DNA of 64,000 nucleotides from an uncultured Anaerolineae bacterium (GTDB taxonomy: Bacteria > Chloroflexota > Anaerolineae > CG2-30-64-16). The position numbers and the translations under genes are program-made. How positions within the stretch are numbered: the stretch's first letter is position 1; each line of letters starts with the position of its first letter. The stretch spans positions 53,758-117,757 of the forward strand of contig CAKZKT010000055.1 of NCBI GenBank assembly GCA_937124585.1, read 5' to 3'. This document shows, piece after piece, positions 8,013 to 17,319 of the stretch. A model generated the notes under the pieces. It did not search any database. It was not told the origin of the DNA and saw only the letters and a list, made by a program, of their open reading frames with translations.

Positions 8013-9446
8013 TCAACCTCCCCACCCGCGCGTCAGCGGTGCTTCGGCGGCTCGTGGCGCGGCCTTGATCCGGTACATCCAGCGCACAACCGCCGGCGCG
8101 GCCACGAAGAGCAGCACCAACGCCTGAATCAGCGAGATGATATACTTCGACACGCCGGAGTTGAGCTCCATGAGGTCAGCGCCGTTGCGCATGGCGCCGA
8201 ACAGAAACGCGGATGCCAGAATGCCGAAGGGATTGTTGCGGCCCAGCAGTGCGATGGCGATGCTGTCGAAGCCGTAGCCGCTGGAGAAAAAGAGAGGCAG
8301 GCAGCGGCAGATGGAGACGCCGATGACCTCAACCGTGCCGGCCAGCCCAGCCAGCGCGCCGGAAAGGGCCATGCCGAGCACGATGTTGCGGGTAATGCTC
8401 ACGCCGGCATAACGGGCCGCGTTGGGATTGGCGCCCACCGTGCGCAGCTCGAAGCCGATCGTCGTCTTCCAGAGCAGCCACCACACGCCCACCGCAGCCA
8501 AAATCGCCAGCAACAGCCCTAGGTGCAGCCGATCATACTCGTCGGTGAAAGGCCACCAGAGACGCGTGAGGGGCGGCAGCGCAACGAAGGAGACGAGCGC
8601 CACACCGAGGCCCACGACGAGCGCAAGGTGACGGGAGGCGTGATGTGTGATGCGTGCAATGAGGCCGGCAAAAGGCGACACAGGTACGCCGATGCCTGTG
8701 TGTGCCGATGCGCCGTCTGGCGCATGTTGTCCGCCGGCGCCGGCCGCGCGGGCGATCAACCACGCGCCGAAGCCCAGCGCCAGGCTCAGGGTCAGCGCGT
8801 TCAAGGGGGCGGTCAGGCGGTTGGGGATGTCCCACAGCGCCCACAACTCGGCCGCCGGAGAGATGCGCGGCGTCTGGATCGTGCTGCCGCTCGGTGCCCG
8901 CAAGGGGCCGCTGATGATGAACTCGGTCAGGCGAAAGGCGATGTAGTTCATCATCATCGTGCTGATGACCTCGTGCGCGCCGGTCTTTGCTTTGAGATAG
9001 CCGGGGATGCCGGCCCAGATGGCGCCGCCGGCTGCGCCCGCCAGCAGCACCACCGGCAGATGTACGAGGGCGGGTACGCCCTGAATGGCCTGGCCGGCCC
9101 AGGCGGCTGCGAGCGCGCCCATGTAGAATTGCCCCTCAACACCGATATTGAACAGGCCGGTCTTGAAGCCCAGCGCCAGGCCCAGGCTGAGGAGGACGTA
9201 AGGAATGGCCGCCACCAAAGACTCCGAGAAGCCGCGTTGCTTGATGAACGCGCCGCGCAGGAGTCCCCAGTAGGCTTCGCCGACGGTCTCCAGCCGGCCG
9301 CTGGTGATGAGGATGACGACCGCGCCCAGCACAAACGCCGTTAACAACGCCAGCGCAGGCATGCTCAACAGGTCTACGACGCGTTGGAGCAGCGGGAACC
9401 AGCCCCGACCGGCGACTGCGCCTTTTGGCGATGCGGAATCAGTCAT
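8013..9446 (-). CDS. ABC transporter permease, BMP/nucleoside importer (NupP/YufP type), extended
   Basis: This is the second permease of the importer. It has the family segments [35 protein letters not shown] and [17 protein letters not shown]. At 477 residues it is about 100 longer than most relatives. The extra piece lies around residues 230-310, between [14 protein letters not shown] and the usual [14 protein letters not shown] helix. It contains a low-complexity [15 protein letters not shown] stretch and an extra hydrophobic helix. The frame is open throughout, so this is an insertion rather than a frameshift. Its ATG overlaps the ATPase stop by eight bases. Confidence 0.87.
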   Translation of the reverse strand: MTDSASPKGAVAGRGWFPLLQRVVDLLSMPALALLTAFVLGAVVILITSGRLETVGEAYWGLLRGAFIKQRGFSESLVAAIPYVLLSLGLALGFKTGLFNIGVEGQFYMGALAAAWAGQAIQGVPALVHLPVVLLAGAAGGAIWAGIPGYLKAKTGAHEVISTMMMNYIAFRLTEFIISGPLRAPSGSTIQTPRISPAAELWALWDIPNRLTAPLNALTLSLALGFGAWLIARAAGAGGQHAPDGASAHTGIGVPVSPFAGLIARITHHASRHLALVVGLGVALVSFVALPPLTRLWWPFTDEYDRLHLGLLLAILAAVGVWWLLWKTTIGFELRTVGANPNAARYAGVSITRNIVLGMALSGALAGLAGTVEVIGVSICRCLPLFFSSGYGFDSIAIALLGRNNPFGILASAFLFGAMRNGADLMELNSGVSKYIISLIQALVLLFVAAPAVVRWMYRIKAAPRAAEAPLTRGWGG

Positions 9447-11037
9447 GCGCGCCCTCCCTCTGGCCCGGCCGGGCCGCAGCAGGGGTCACCCCTGCCATCA
9501 ACAGGCCCAATTGCTCGCGCGTGGCGGTCCTGGCATCCACGGTCGCGAGGATATGGCCTTTGTACATGACAGCGATGCGATCGGAAAGGCTCATAATTTC
9601 GTCCAATTCGGCACTGATGAGCAGGACGGCCGCGCCGGCATCGCGCGCCTCGACGATGCGCCGATGGATGAATTCGATGCTGCCGACGTCGAGGCCGCGC
9701 GTGGGTTGGCTGGCGATCAGCAGCGGCGCGCCGTTCTGCGCGCCATGGCGCTCGCTCAGGCGCGAAAGCTCGCGTGCCATGATGACTTTTTGCTGGTTGC
9801 CGCCGGAAAGCGCGCCGGCCGTGGTCTCGATGCCTGGCGTCCGGATGTCGAAGATGCGCACCAGTTCCGAGGCCTGGCGGGCAATGACTGCGTAATCCAG
9901 TTCGATCCCGTGCGCGTTGGGCAGACGATAATAGGTGCAGAGGACGATGTTGTCGCGCACCGGGAAGGAGAGCACCAGGCCGTGCTTGTGGCGGTCTTCG
10001 GGCACGTGGCCCATGCCCGCCTCGACGAGCTGACGCGGGGTGGCGTGGGTGGTGTCGTGGCCGTTGAGCAGGATTTTCCCACCGGCCACGCGGCGCAGGC
10101 CCGTCAGTGCCTCGGTGAGCTCGGTCTGGCCGTTGCCCTGCACGCCGGCCAGCCCCAAGATCTCGCCCGAGCGGATTTCCAGCGAGACGCCATCCACGGC
10201 CACGTGCCGACGATCATCCAGCACCCGCACCCCTTCGACCTGCAACACGGCCAGGCCGGGCCGGGCCGGCGCCTTGTCTATCGCCAGGATCACTTTGCGA
10301 CCCACCATCATTTCGGCCAACAGTTCGCGCGTGGCCTGAGCCGGCTTGAGCGAGCCCACCATCGCGCCGCCGCGCATGACGCTGATGGTGTCGGCGACGG
10401 CGAAAACCTCCCGCAGTTTGTGGGTAATGAAGACGATGGATTTGCCCTGCTTCACCATGCCGCGCATGATGACGAACAGTTCATCGGCTTCCTGCGGCGT
10501 GAGCACGGCCGTCGGTTCGTCCAGGATTAAGATGTCTGCGTCGCGGTAGAGCGCCTTAATGATCTCCACCCGCTGCTGTGCGCCGACCGGCAGGTCGCCG
10601 ACGATCGCGTCGGGATCCACGGCCAGGCCGTATTGACGGCTCAGCTCGCGGATGCGCGCGGCCGCGCTGCGCCGATCGAGCATTGCCAGTCGGCCCAGCA
10701 TGCGCGTCGCGCTGACCAGCGATTCCTGGCCCAGCATGATGTTTTCGGTGACGGTGAGGGGCGGCACGAGCATGAAATGCTGGTGAACCATGCCGATGCC
10801 ACGGGCGATGGCCTCGTGCGGGTTGCTGATTTTGACCAGCTCGCCTTTCACCCAAACCTGCCCCTCATCTGGCTGGTACAGGCCGTAGAGGATGTTCATC
10901 AAGGTGGATTTGCCCGCGCCGTTTTCGCCGAGCAAGGCGTGGATTTCTCCCTGTTGCAGGGTGAAATCCACGTGGTCGTTGGCGAGTACGCCCGGAAAAC
11001 GTTTCGTGATCCCGATGGCTTGCAAAGCCGGAGGCAT
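9439..11037 (-). CDS. double-domain ABC ATPase of BMP/nucleoside importer (NupO/RbsA type)
   Basis: The 532-residue protein contains two ABC domains. The first has GENGAGKST, a degenerate signature [11 protein letters not shown], and [11 protein letters not shown]. The second has a divergent Walker A ([14 protein letters not shown]), an intact signature LSGGNQQK and a degenerate Walker B area (ASQPTRGLD). This asymmetric pattern is normal for the RbsA/YufO class. The ATG has a strong AGGAGG site. The gene follows the binding lipoprotein after 217 bases that include a 12-bp perfect stem. It energises the two downstream permeases. Confidence 0.93.
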   Translation of the reverse strand: MPPALQAIGITKRFPGVLANDHVDFTLQQGEIHALLGENGAGKSTLMNILYGLYQPDEGQVWVKGELVKISNPHEAIARGIGMVHQHFMLVPPLTVTENIMLGQESLVSATRMLGRLAMLDRRSAAARIRELSRQYGLAVDPDAIVGDLPVGAQQRVEIIKALYRDADILILDEPTAVLTPQEADELFVIMRGMVKQGKSIVFITHKLREVFAVADTISVMRGGAMVGSLKPAQATRELLAEMMVGRKVILAIDKAPARPGLAVLQVEGVRVLDDRRHVAVDGVSLEIRSGEILGLAGVQGNGQTELTEALTGLRRVAGGKILLNGHDTTHATPRQLVEAGMGHVPEDRHKHGLVLSFPVRDNIVLCTYYRLPNAHGIELDYAVIARQASELVRIFDIRTPGIETTAGALSGGNQQKVIMARELSRLSERHGAQNGAPLLIASQPTRGLDVGSIEFIHRRIVEARDAGAAVLLISAELDEIMSLSDRIAVMYKGHILATVDARTATREQLGLLMAGVTPAAARPGQREGAHD

Positions 11038-11055
11038 GGCCCCTCCTAATCACAG

Positions 11056-11096
11056 CAAAGGGTGCTGCACTCCTGAGCGGAACACAGCACCCTTTG
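11056..11096. terminator. 12-bp perfect stem between BMP lipoprotein and ATPase genes
   Basis: CAAAGGGTGCTG and CAGCACCCTTTG pair perfectly around a 17-base loop. The stem ends about 19 bases before the ATPase ATG. Inside an importer operon such a stem usually stops part of the transcripts or protects the lipoprotein message, giving more binding protein than membrane subunits. No clear U-run follows it. Confidence 0.55.
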
Positions 11097-11254
11097 TCTC
11101 GTCATGGCAATTTGACGGCGATGCGCATCCTGTCCGGCATCCGCTGCTTTCGACGCGTCGCCCCGTCAGCTCTCGCATGATCTTGGAGCATCGGCGCATC
11201 CACAGCCCGCTCTGCTACACTGCTCGCTTTCGTTCAGGATGCCCCGCAATACAC

Positions 11255-12313
11255 CTATGGCTTATAGCCGGTCGCCAGCTTGCCGCTCTTCAGCTCCTCG
11301 GTGGCCTGTTTGATCTTGTCCTTTACCGACTGCGGGATCTTGCTGTCCCAGTCATGGAAGGGCGCCAGACCAACGCCGTCGTTCTGCAGGTTGGCGGTGA
11401 AGACGCCCGCTTTGTCGGTGTTGTTGTTGACGGCCTTCAGATATTCGTAGACGGCGGCGTCCACGTTCTTGGCCGCGCTGCTCAACAGGGCATCTTTGAC
11501 CTCGGGATAGGTCAGATACTGATCTACGTCCACCCCGATCGCCATCAGGCCCTTTTCCTTGGCAGCCAGCAGACCACCGTTGCCAGTGTTGCCGCCGACG
11601 CCGAAGACCACATCACACCCCTGGCCGATCATGCTCTGGCCGGTCTCCTTGCCCTTTGGCGTATCTACGAAGGAGGGGATGTAGACATTCAGGGTTTTCA
11701 CGTCGGGCTTGATCCACTTGGCGCCGTTCTGATAGCCGACCACGAAGCGCACCACCGGCGGGATCTCCATGCCGGCCACCGAGCAGATGGTGCCGGTCTT
11801 GGTCATGCCGCCCGCCAGCACGCCGGCCAGGAAACCGACCTGATCTTCCTGGAACATCAGGCTGGTGACGTTCTTCAGGCCGCCGTCATCATAGCAGTTC
11901 TTGACCGTTTCAGGACAGATCTGGGAGTCCTTGGTCGGCCAGTAATCGTAGTCAATGATCGCGAACTTGATGTTCGGATATTGTTTGGCTTTGATGGCCG
12001 TGGCGTCGCCCATCATAAAGCCAACGGTGACGATCACGTCGTATTTCTCGGTGGCGAACTGGTCAATGTTCTTTTCGTAGTCCGTGGGCTGCTTGGACTC
12101 GATGAACTTGGCCTCCCAGCCGAATTCCTTGACGGCCTTTTGCACGCCGGCCCAGGCCGACTGGTTGAACGACTTATCGTTTACGCCGCCCACATCGGTC
12201 ACCAGACCGATCTTCTTCTTGGCACTTGTGCCGCCGCCCGGCGCGGCACAAGCAGCAACCACCAGAGACACGAGAACCAACAGCGTCAAGACGATGAGGA
12301 AACGGTTGCGCAT
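11255..12313 (-). CDS. BMP-family (BmpA/Med) substrate-binding lipoprotein
   Basis: The 352-residue protein has a signal peptide with lipobox VVAAC and then a typical BMP start, KIGLVTDVGGVNDKSFNQSA. A later segment, ATEKYDVIVTVGFMMGDAT, also matches the family. These proteins bind nucleosides or related compounds outside the cell and hand them to the Nup-type permeases (family knowledge). It is the first gene of the four-gene operon. A consensus promoter with a palindrome between its boxes lies about 220 bases upstream. Confidence 0.93.
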   Translation of the reverse strand: MRNRFLIVLTLLVLVSLVVAACAAPGGGTSAKKKIGLVTDVGGVNDKSFNQSAWAGVQKAVKEFGWEAKFIESKQPTDYEKNIDQFATEKYDVIVTVGFMMGDATAIKAKQYPNIKFAIIDYDYWPTKDSQICPETVKNCYDDGGLKNVTSLMFQEDQVGFLAGVLAGGMTKTGTICSVAGMEIPPVVRFVVGYQNGAKWIKPDVKTLNVYIPSFVDTPKGKETGQSMIGQGCDVVFGVGGNTGNGGLLAAKEKGLMAIGVDVDQYLTYPEVKDALLSSAAKNVDAAVYEYLKAVNNNTDKAGVFTANLQNDGVGLAPFHDWDSKIPQSVKDKIKQATEELKSGKLATGYKP

Positions 12314-12536
12314 GTCTGGACCCTCCTCGAATGGATAGAAATCTGGGCGAGAAGTAAAGGGACAGGTGCATCTTGTTCAAAGGATCGGCGGATACGTCTG
12401 GATGCTCGCCCTTGACCACCAGCGCATTCGCCGGCTGTCCAGCCACCACCTCGCTTTCCACCGGGAATCAAGCCCATCGGCGCTCAGCTCGGCGCGGGAC
12501 CCGGAGCACAGATGAGACCACTGCTATTATGGTTGC

Positions 12537-12565
12537 ATTATACCGCAGGCATCGATGCCCTGCAA
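12537..12565 (-). promoter_or_regulatory. consensus promoter of BMP operon with palindromic spacer
   Basis: The minus strand reads TTGCAG, 17 bases, TATAAT. The spacer contains the perfect 12-base palindrome GGCATCGATGCC (12548-12559), well placed for a repressor that blocks polymerase. Confidence 0.7.
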
Positions 12566-12629
12566 AATCGGATTTGCCCCCAGGCAATCGAATGCGCTCC
12601 TTGTAACTTTTGCCCACCCCAGGCATCGA
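12546..12629. repeat. three copies of CAGGCA(A)TCGA near the BMP promoter
   Basis: CAGGCATCGA at 12546, CAGGCAATCGA at 12581 and CAGGCATCGA at 12620 are direct repeats about 35 and 39 bases apart. The last two are also preceded by TTTGCCC or TTTTGCCC. The first copy is half of the palindrome inside the promoter. They look like a set of operator sites. Confidence 0.5.
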
Positions 12630-12701
12630 AGGAAAGGGATGCGGCGATGGGGGAAACCCACAGGGAGCTGTGTTCAAGTTACTGTGCGAGGAGGAAATCC
12701 G

Positions 12702-13343
12702 ATGGCATTGTTGAACGAAGCGATCCGCAAGGAAGTGCGGGCTGCGTTGGCAGATTTGAAGCACCCTGTCGTGTTGAAGGTCTTCACGCAGGCATTTGAA
12801 TGCATGTACTGCAAAGAAACGCGCGAGCTGGTCGAAGAGGTAGCGGCCCTTTCCGACAAGGTTTCGGTCGAAGTCTATGATTTCGTCAAGGATAGCGACG
12901 TCGCTCAGCAGTACGGCATTGATAAGATCCCGGCTGTCGCGGTCGTCGGCCAGCGGGACTACGGCGTACGACTCTACGGCATTCCGGCCGGCTATGAGTT
13001 CGGCACGCTGATCGAAGACATCCGGCTGGTCTCGGCGGGCGAATCGGGCTTGTCGCCGGAGACGCGTGCCACTGTGGCCAAACTCACCCGACCGATTCGC
13101 ATTCAGGTGTTCATCACGCCGACCTGTCCGTATTGCCCGCGCGCGGTCATTCTGGCGCACCAGCTGGCCGTCGAGAGTGATCTGATCACGGCCGACATGG
13201 TGGAGGTGACCGAATTCCCGCATCTGGGGCAGAAGTACGACGTCATGGGTGTGCCGCGCACCGTGATTGACGAGACGGTCCACATCGAGGGCGCGGTGCC
13301 AGAGCCGTGGCTGATGCAGGAATTCGCGAAGGTGCTGAAATAG
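12702..13343 (+). CDS. PDO/glutaredoxin-like protein with two thioredoxin folds
   Basis: The 213-residue protein has two thioredoxin-like units, each with a CxxC redox motif: ECMYCKE near residue 30 and TCPYCPR near residue 140. Each is followed by a cis-proline segment (DKIPAVAV and MGVPRTV). This is the layout of protein disulfide oxidoreductases (PDO) of thermophiles and related Chloroflexota proteins, which reduce or rearrange cytosolic disulfides. I start at 12702 because GAGGAGGAAA lies ahead of that ATG; the ORF track extends further upstream without support. It has its own terminator and is divergent from the BMP operon. Confidence 0.85.
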   Translation: MALLNEAIRKEVRAALADLKHPVVLKVFTQAFECMYCKETRELVEEVAALSDKVSVEVYDFVKDSDVAQQYGIDKIPAVAVVGQRDYGVRLYGIPAGYEFGTLIEDIRLVSAGESGLSPETRATVAKLTRPIRIQVFITPTCPYCPRAVILAHQLAVESDLITADMVEVTEFPHLGQKYDVMGVPRTVIDETVHIEGAVPEPWLMQEFAKVLK

Positions 13344-13351
13344 GAGTAGAA

Positions 13352-13389
13352 TCCGCGGCGGGCCGGTCTCCGACCGTGCCCGCCGCGGA
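13352..13389. terminator. strong hairpin after the redoxin gene
   Basis: TCCGCGGCGGGC and GCCCGCCGCGGA form a perfect 12-bp stem, and the loop contains a nested CGGTC/GACCG stem. It begins nine bases after the stop codon. No long U-run follows. Confidence 0.65.
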
Positions 13390-13444
13390 CAACCACCCTC
13401 GTTGCGCGAATTGGTCTCCGCCGCGCCCGTCACGCCGCGCCCGC

Positions 13445-13473
13445 TTGACGCGATCACCAGATTGCGCTATATT
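13445..13473 (+). promoter_or_regulatory. promoter of citrate synthase gene
   Basis: TTGACG, exactly 17 bases, TATATT. The predicted transcription start is near 13480, leaving a leader of about 40 bases with an AGGAGG ribosome site. Confidence 0.75.
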
Positions 13474-13521
13474 CGTGTCGTAATTAGTCTTTCCATGGCC
13501 TGCTGAAGACAGGAGGACTTG

Positions 13522-14676
13522 ATGAGCAAACCGGAAACCGGACAATCGGCCGCCAAAGGGCTGGCGGGCATTGTGGTCGGCGACACGAGCGTCAGCTACG
13601 TAGATGGCACCCAGGGCATCCTGGAATACCGGGGATACGATATCCGCGTCCTGGCCGAGCACAGCACATTCGAGGAAGTGGCCTACTTGCTGTGGAACGG
13701 CCGGTTGCCCACCATGCGCGAGCTGGACGAGATGAAGGCCCAGGCGCGCGCCTGTCGTTACCTGCCCCCGGAGATCATCTCGCTGCTGCGCAACATGCCC
13801 AAGAACGCCGATCCGATGGCCGTCATGCGCTCCGCTGTCTCGGTGCTGGCCCATTATGATCCCGAATCGGAAGAAAACACCCCTCTTGCGCATCAACACA
13901 AAGCCTGCCGTCTGCTGGGCCAGATATCGGGCGTGGTGGCTGCCTACGAGCGCATCCGTTGCGGCGAAGAGCCGATCAAGCCGCGCATGGACCTCGATCA
14001 CGCGGCGAACTTCCTCTGGATGCTCACCGGCGAGGACCCGGAACCACTGGCCGCCAAGGCGCTTGACCAGTATCTGCTCCTGTTGGCCGAACATGAACTG
14101 AACGCCTCCACCTTCACGGCGCGCGTAATCGCATCCACCGGTTCCGAGCTGCATTCGGCGATCACCGGCGCGCTGGGCGCGCTGAAGGGCCCGGCGCATG
14201 GCGCGGCCGTGCAGGAGGCCATGGTGCAATTCCTGGAGATCGGCTCATCTGCCAACGTCGAGGCATGGTTCCGGAAAGCGCGCGCAGAAGGCCGCCGGAT
14301 CATGGGAATCGGCCATCGCGTCTACAAAGTGCGCGATCCGCGCGCAGAGCCGCTGATGAAGAACGTCGAGATGATGGTGAACGCTACCGGCGACCGGCAG
14401 TGGTTCGACATCGCCCGCCAGCTCGAAGAGGTGGCGACGCAGGATCCGTACTTCCGCGAGCGCAATCTGAGCGCCAACGTGGACTTCTACTCGGCGCCGC
14501 TGCTTTACTCCATCGGCATTCCCGTGGATGCCTTCACCTGCATGTTCGCGATGAGCCGCATCGTCGGCTGGACCGCTCACGTTTACGAGCAACAGTCGGA
14601 CAACCGTCTCATCCGGCCCCTGGGCAACTACATCGGCCAGCACCAGCTGCCCTGGGTGCCGCTGGAACAACGATAG
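13522..14676 (+). CDS. gltA: citrate synthase
   Basis: Citrate synthase condenses acetyl-CoA with oxaloacetate at the entry of the TCA cycle. The 384-residue protein shows ILEYRGYDIRVLAEHSTFEE near the N-terminus. The active-site histidine segments are GALKGPAHGAAVQ and MGIGHRVYKVRDPRA, and the C-terminal catalytic aspartate lies in VDFYSAPLLYSIGIP. The length fits the short Gram-positive/archaeal type II-like group; a 2-methylcitrate synthase role cannot be excluded. I choose the ATG at 13522, behind AGGAGG, rather than the TTG three bases earlier. It has its own promoter and terminator. Confidence 0.93.
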   Translation: MSKPETGQSAAKGLAGIVVGDTSVSYVDGTQGILEYRGYDIRVLAEHSTFEEVAYLLWNGRLPTMRELDEMKAQARACRYLPPEIISLLRNMPKNADPMAVMRSAVSVLAHYDPESEENTPLAHQHKACRLLGQISGVVAAYERIRCGEEPIKPRMDLDHAANFLWMLTGEDPEPLAAKALDQYLLLLAEHELNASTFTARVIASTGSELHSAITGALGALKGPAHGAAVQEAMVQFLEIGSSANVEAWFRKARAEGRRIMGIGHRVYKVRDPRAEPLMKNVEMMVNATGDRQWFDIARQLEEVATQDPYFRERNLSANVDFYSAPLLYSIGIPVDAFTCMFAMSRIVGWTAHVYEQQSDNRLIRPLGNYIGQHQLPWVPLEQR

Positions 14677-14692
14677 TAGAGAGCGATAGCAC

Positions 14693-14734
14693 ACAACAGG
14701 CCGGACGTCTCTGCGAGGACAGCCGGCCTGTTGT
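14693..14734. terminator. bidirectional terminator hairpin between citrate synthase and GT-C genes
   Basis: ACAACAGGCCGG and CCGGCCTGTTGT form a perfect 12-bp stem with an 18-base loop, placed between two convergent genes. Confidence 0.75.
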
Positions 14735-14752
14735 CCATGTGGTGACCGGAGA

Positions 14753-16243
14753 TCAGCGCGCCAGCTGCGGTACGATCGCGGCAAACAGCCCGTAGAGCGC
14801 CAGCAGCGGCAGGATGCCGAACGGCGCGGCAAACATCAGGAGCGGCAGTGCCGGCAACGGCCGACGCCAAAACCGTTCGGCCACCATCGGCCCATAGTCG
14901 GCTTTGGCCATCCCCCACGCCATCACCAGCGTCAGCGCCAGCGGCCATTTGGGCAGGCCCGTGCGGCTGATCACCCCCCACAACGCCAACGCGACTGCGA
15001 AAATTCCCAGGGCCGCCGCCAGATAGCGGCCTGCTCGCGGCGTGGTCGCCGTCTCCCAGCCTGCGGCAAACGCCAGCGCCAGCGGAATCAGCGCAGTGAA
15101 CAGGTAGCGCCCCTGGTGCTGTACGAACTGCACGTTGTACCAGGCGTAAGCGACGAAGGTGAGCAGGGTGGAGCAGAGCAGAAAGATGGCGACGCGCCGG
15201 CGTGAAGCTTCGCACGTCGAATGTGAAGCGGCCAGGATCAGCCCGCCGGCCGCCACGCCGCTCAGGAGGACGGTCAGAAAATAGACGCGGCTGTCCATGA
15301 ACACGCCCAGCCAGCCGAACACGCCCCAGAAGCTCTTGTAGGTGAACTCGATCGCCCGGCGGCCATAGGCGGCCCAGCCGAATCGGGCCAGAAACTCCTC
15401 CGTGCGCATCTGGCCGACGACGATCTGATCGTGGCGGATCAAACCGAGAAAGTCGGGCCAGCCGTACATGGTCAGGTTGCGCGCGAACCAGGGCAGCCCG
15501 ATCACCAGCAGCGGCACGATCACCGACAGGGTCTCCCGACCGATGCGGCGCCAATCGGCCCGCTCTCGCCGCCAGCGCCACAGCAGCACCCCGGCAACCA
15601 GCGGCAGCGCGATGTAGGCGGTTGTTTTGGTCGCCAGGATCAGCCCCAGCAGCACCCCCACGGCGAACACACTGCGGTCTGCTCGACGCGCCTGTCCGTT
15701 TGGGTGCAGCCATTCGACCATCAGATACAGCACAGCCGCGAACAGCAACTCGGCCAGCACATCGTTGCCCACCTGCGCCACGGTCGCCAGATGCTGTGGC
15801 AGGAACGCCACGAAGGCCGCCGTGCCCAGCGCCACCTGTGGGCGGCCCGGCATCGCCCGTCGTGCGATCGCATACGCCAGCAGCACCACGCCGGCACCCA
15901 ACAGCACCGATGTCAGCCGCAACGGCAGCAACGCGCCACCCGTCAGGCGATAGATGGGCGCCAGCAACCCGTAGTACAGAGGCGGCTGATGGAACTCGTA
16001 GCGGATCGGCTCGATGCTCAGCTCAGGCGGGAACTTGCGGCTCTTGATCTCCTCCAGATAGCCGTGTGGATAATCACCCATCTGCAACACCGGAAAACCG
16101 CCGGTCGTCGCCACAAAACGGACATAGTTGTAATGAGCCGGCTCGTCGGGCGCCTGCCAGGCCGGTGTGCGCACGGCGAAAAGGAACCCGAGCACAGCAT
16201 ACATGATCAGAATTGCCAGGAGCACGATGTGACGCGAGCGCAT
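14753..16243 (-). CDS. GT-C superfamily membrane glycosyltransferase (GT39/DUF2142-like)
   Basis: This is a very hydrophobic protein of about 496 residues with about ten to twelve membrane helices. Near the N-terminus WQAPDEPAHYNYVRF is the first-loop acidic motif of PMT/ArnT-like and DUF2142 proteins, which use polyprenyl-phosphate sugars outside the membrane. A second motif, EFHQPPLYYGLLAP, lies about 70 residues later, as in this group. The acceptor is unknown. The start at 16243 is preferred because AAAGGT lies six bases ahead; the ORF track adds six residues. It follows prs by 27 bases. Confidence 0.78.
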   Translation of the reverse strand: MRSRHIVLLAILIMYAVLGFLFAVRTPAWQAPDEPAHYNYVRFVATTGGFPVLQMGDYPHGYLEEIKSRKFPPELSIEPIRYEFHQPPLYYGLLAPIYRLTGGALLPLRLTSVLLGAGVVLLAYAIARRAMPGRPQVALGTAAFVAFLPQHLATVAQVGNDVLAELLFAAVLYLMVEWLHPNGQARRADRSVFAVGVLLGLILATKTTAYIALPLVAGVLLWRWRRERADWRRIGRETLSVIVPLLVIGLPWFARNLTMYGWPDFLGLIRHDQIVVGQMRTEEFLARFGWAAYGRRAIEFTYKSFWGVFGWLGVFMDSRVYFLTVLLSGVAAGGLILAASHSTCEASRRRVAIFLLCSTLLTFVAYAWYNVQFVQHQGRYLFTALIPLALAFAAGWETATTPRAGRYLAAALGIFAVALALWGVISRTGLPKWPLALTLVMAWGMAKADYGPMVAERFWRRPLPALPLLMFAAPFGILPLLALYGLFAAIVPQLAR

Positions 16244-16270
16244 GATGCGACCTTTCTGCACAAACGGGTT

Positions 16271-17251
16271 TCAGCATTCCTCGCCGAAGACGAACAGACT
16301 GCCGATAGACTGACGCGTGGAGTTCCGCCAGATCGCTTCCCCGAACACCGGCCCTACCGGCAGGATCGTCATGTGCGGCGGCCGCTCGGCCGGAGGCGGT
16401 ATCGTGTCGGTCGCGACGATCTCCTTGATCTGGGCGATGGCGGCGAGCCGCTGCAGCGCGTGATTGCTGAACAGGCCGTGCGTACACACGACGATGATCT
16501 CTTCCACCCCGCTGGCGATCAGATGCTGGCTCAGCTCGATGATCGAGCCGCCGGTCGCGATCTCGTCGTCGTAGACGATCGCCCGGCGATAGCCCTGCAC
16601 CTGTCGCTCGATTGAGGCACTGATGCGCACCTGCGTATCCGAGATGCGCGTCTTGTCGGCCGAAGCCACGGTGAGGCCGAGCTGCTGGGCCAGGCGAGTG
16701 GCCGAGCCGGCGCGGCCGAAGTCGGGCGCCACAACGATTGTATCGCGCGGGCTGAAGTTGTAGCGCTGCAGATGGGCCACGATGCGCCCGCGCGCCGTCA
16801 GGGGATCGCACGGGATGCCGAAGAAGCCATGCACCTGCGGCGAATGCAGCGTCATCGTCATCACATGCGTGGCACCGGCAGTCTGGATCAGGTCGGCGAT
16901 CAGCCGCGCCGTGATCGAGATGCGGGGAGCATCCTTCTTGTCCGAGCGTGCGTACGAGAAATAGGGGATGATGGCATGTACTTCGCGCGCCGCGGCGCCG
17001 CGCGCTGCATCGAGCATCATGAAGAGTTCCATCAAGTGATCGCTGACCGGCGGGGTCAACGACTGCACGATGAAGACTACACGGCCCCGTACGCTGGCCC
17101 CCAGTTGCACGTACAGGTTATCATTGCTGAAACGGCGCACACGGGTCGGCTCCAGCGGCACAGCGAGGTAGTCGGCGATGCTGGCAGCCAGGCTCGGATG
17201 CGAACGACCGCTGAAAAAACGCACATCGTTGGGATCGAGGGCGTGACACAT
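16271..17251 (-). CDS. prs: ribose-phosphate pyrophosphokinase (PRPP synthetase), divergent
   Basis: The enzyme makes PRPP from ribose 5-phosphate and ATP for nucleotide, His and Trp synthesis. Conserved parts are FFSGRSHPSLAASIADYL at the start, IIPYFSYARSDKKDAPRISI (ATP region) and DKTRISDTQV (flexible catalytic loop). The PRPP loop is VYDDEIATGGSIIEL. It differs from classical class I enzymes: the PRPP loop has Ala where DDxxDT has its last Asp, and the usual DxGGxxRA segment reads DFGRAGSA. At 326 residues the length is normal. The GGAGAG site supports the start. Activity as PRPP synthetase is likely but not certain. Confidence 0.85.
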   Translation of the reverse strand: MCHALDPNDVRFFSGRSHPSLAASIADYLAVPLEPTRVRRFSNDNLYVQLGASVRGRVVFIVQSLTPPVSDHLMELFMMLDAARGAAAREVHAIIPYFSYARSDKKDAPRISITARLIADLIQTAGATHVMTMTLHSPQVHGFFGIPCDPLTARGRIVAHLQRYNFSPRDTIVVAPDFGRAGSATRLAQQLGLTVASADKTRISDTQVRISASIERQVQGYRRAIVYDDEIATGGSIIELSQHLIASGVEEIIVVCTHGLFSNHALQRLAAIAQIKEIVATDTIPPPAERPPHMTILPVGPVFGEAIWRNSTRQSIGSLFVFGEEC

Positions 17252-17319
17252 GGTCTCTCCGCTGAATACAGGATGGTGTGCGGACTTGAGCCCGCCACGT
17301 CAGACAGGCGGCTCGGCGC

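Larger units (their letters stand above)
12314..12701. other. 388-base divergent intergenic region, BMP operon / redoxin gene
   Basis: No convincing gene is seen; the ORFs here are extensions of neighbours in implausible frames. It holds the minus-strand BMP promoter (12537-12565), three CAGGCA(A)TCGA motifs (12546-12629) and the GAGGAGGAAA ribosome site of the redoxin gene at its right end. The BMP operon would have a long leader, of about 217 bases. Confidence 0.6.

Noticed and set aside
6464-8068. 534-residue plus-strand ORF
   Set aside because: It is a low-complexity antisense shadow of the glycosyltransferase and permease genes.
11056-11096. T-box leader, suggested by GGGTGCTG
   Set aside because: The T-box core AGGGTGGNACCGCG is absent; only a simple stem is seen.
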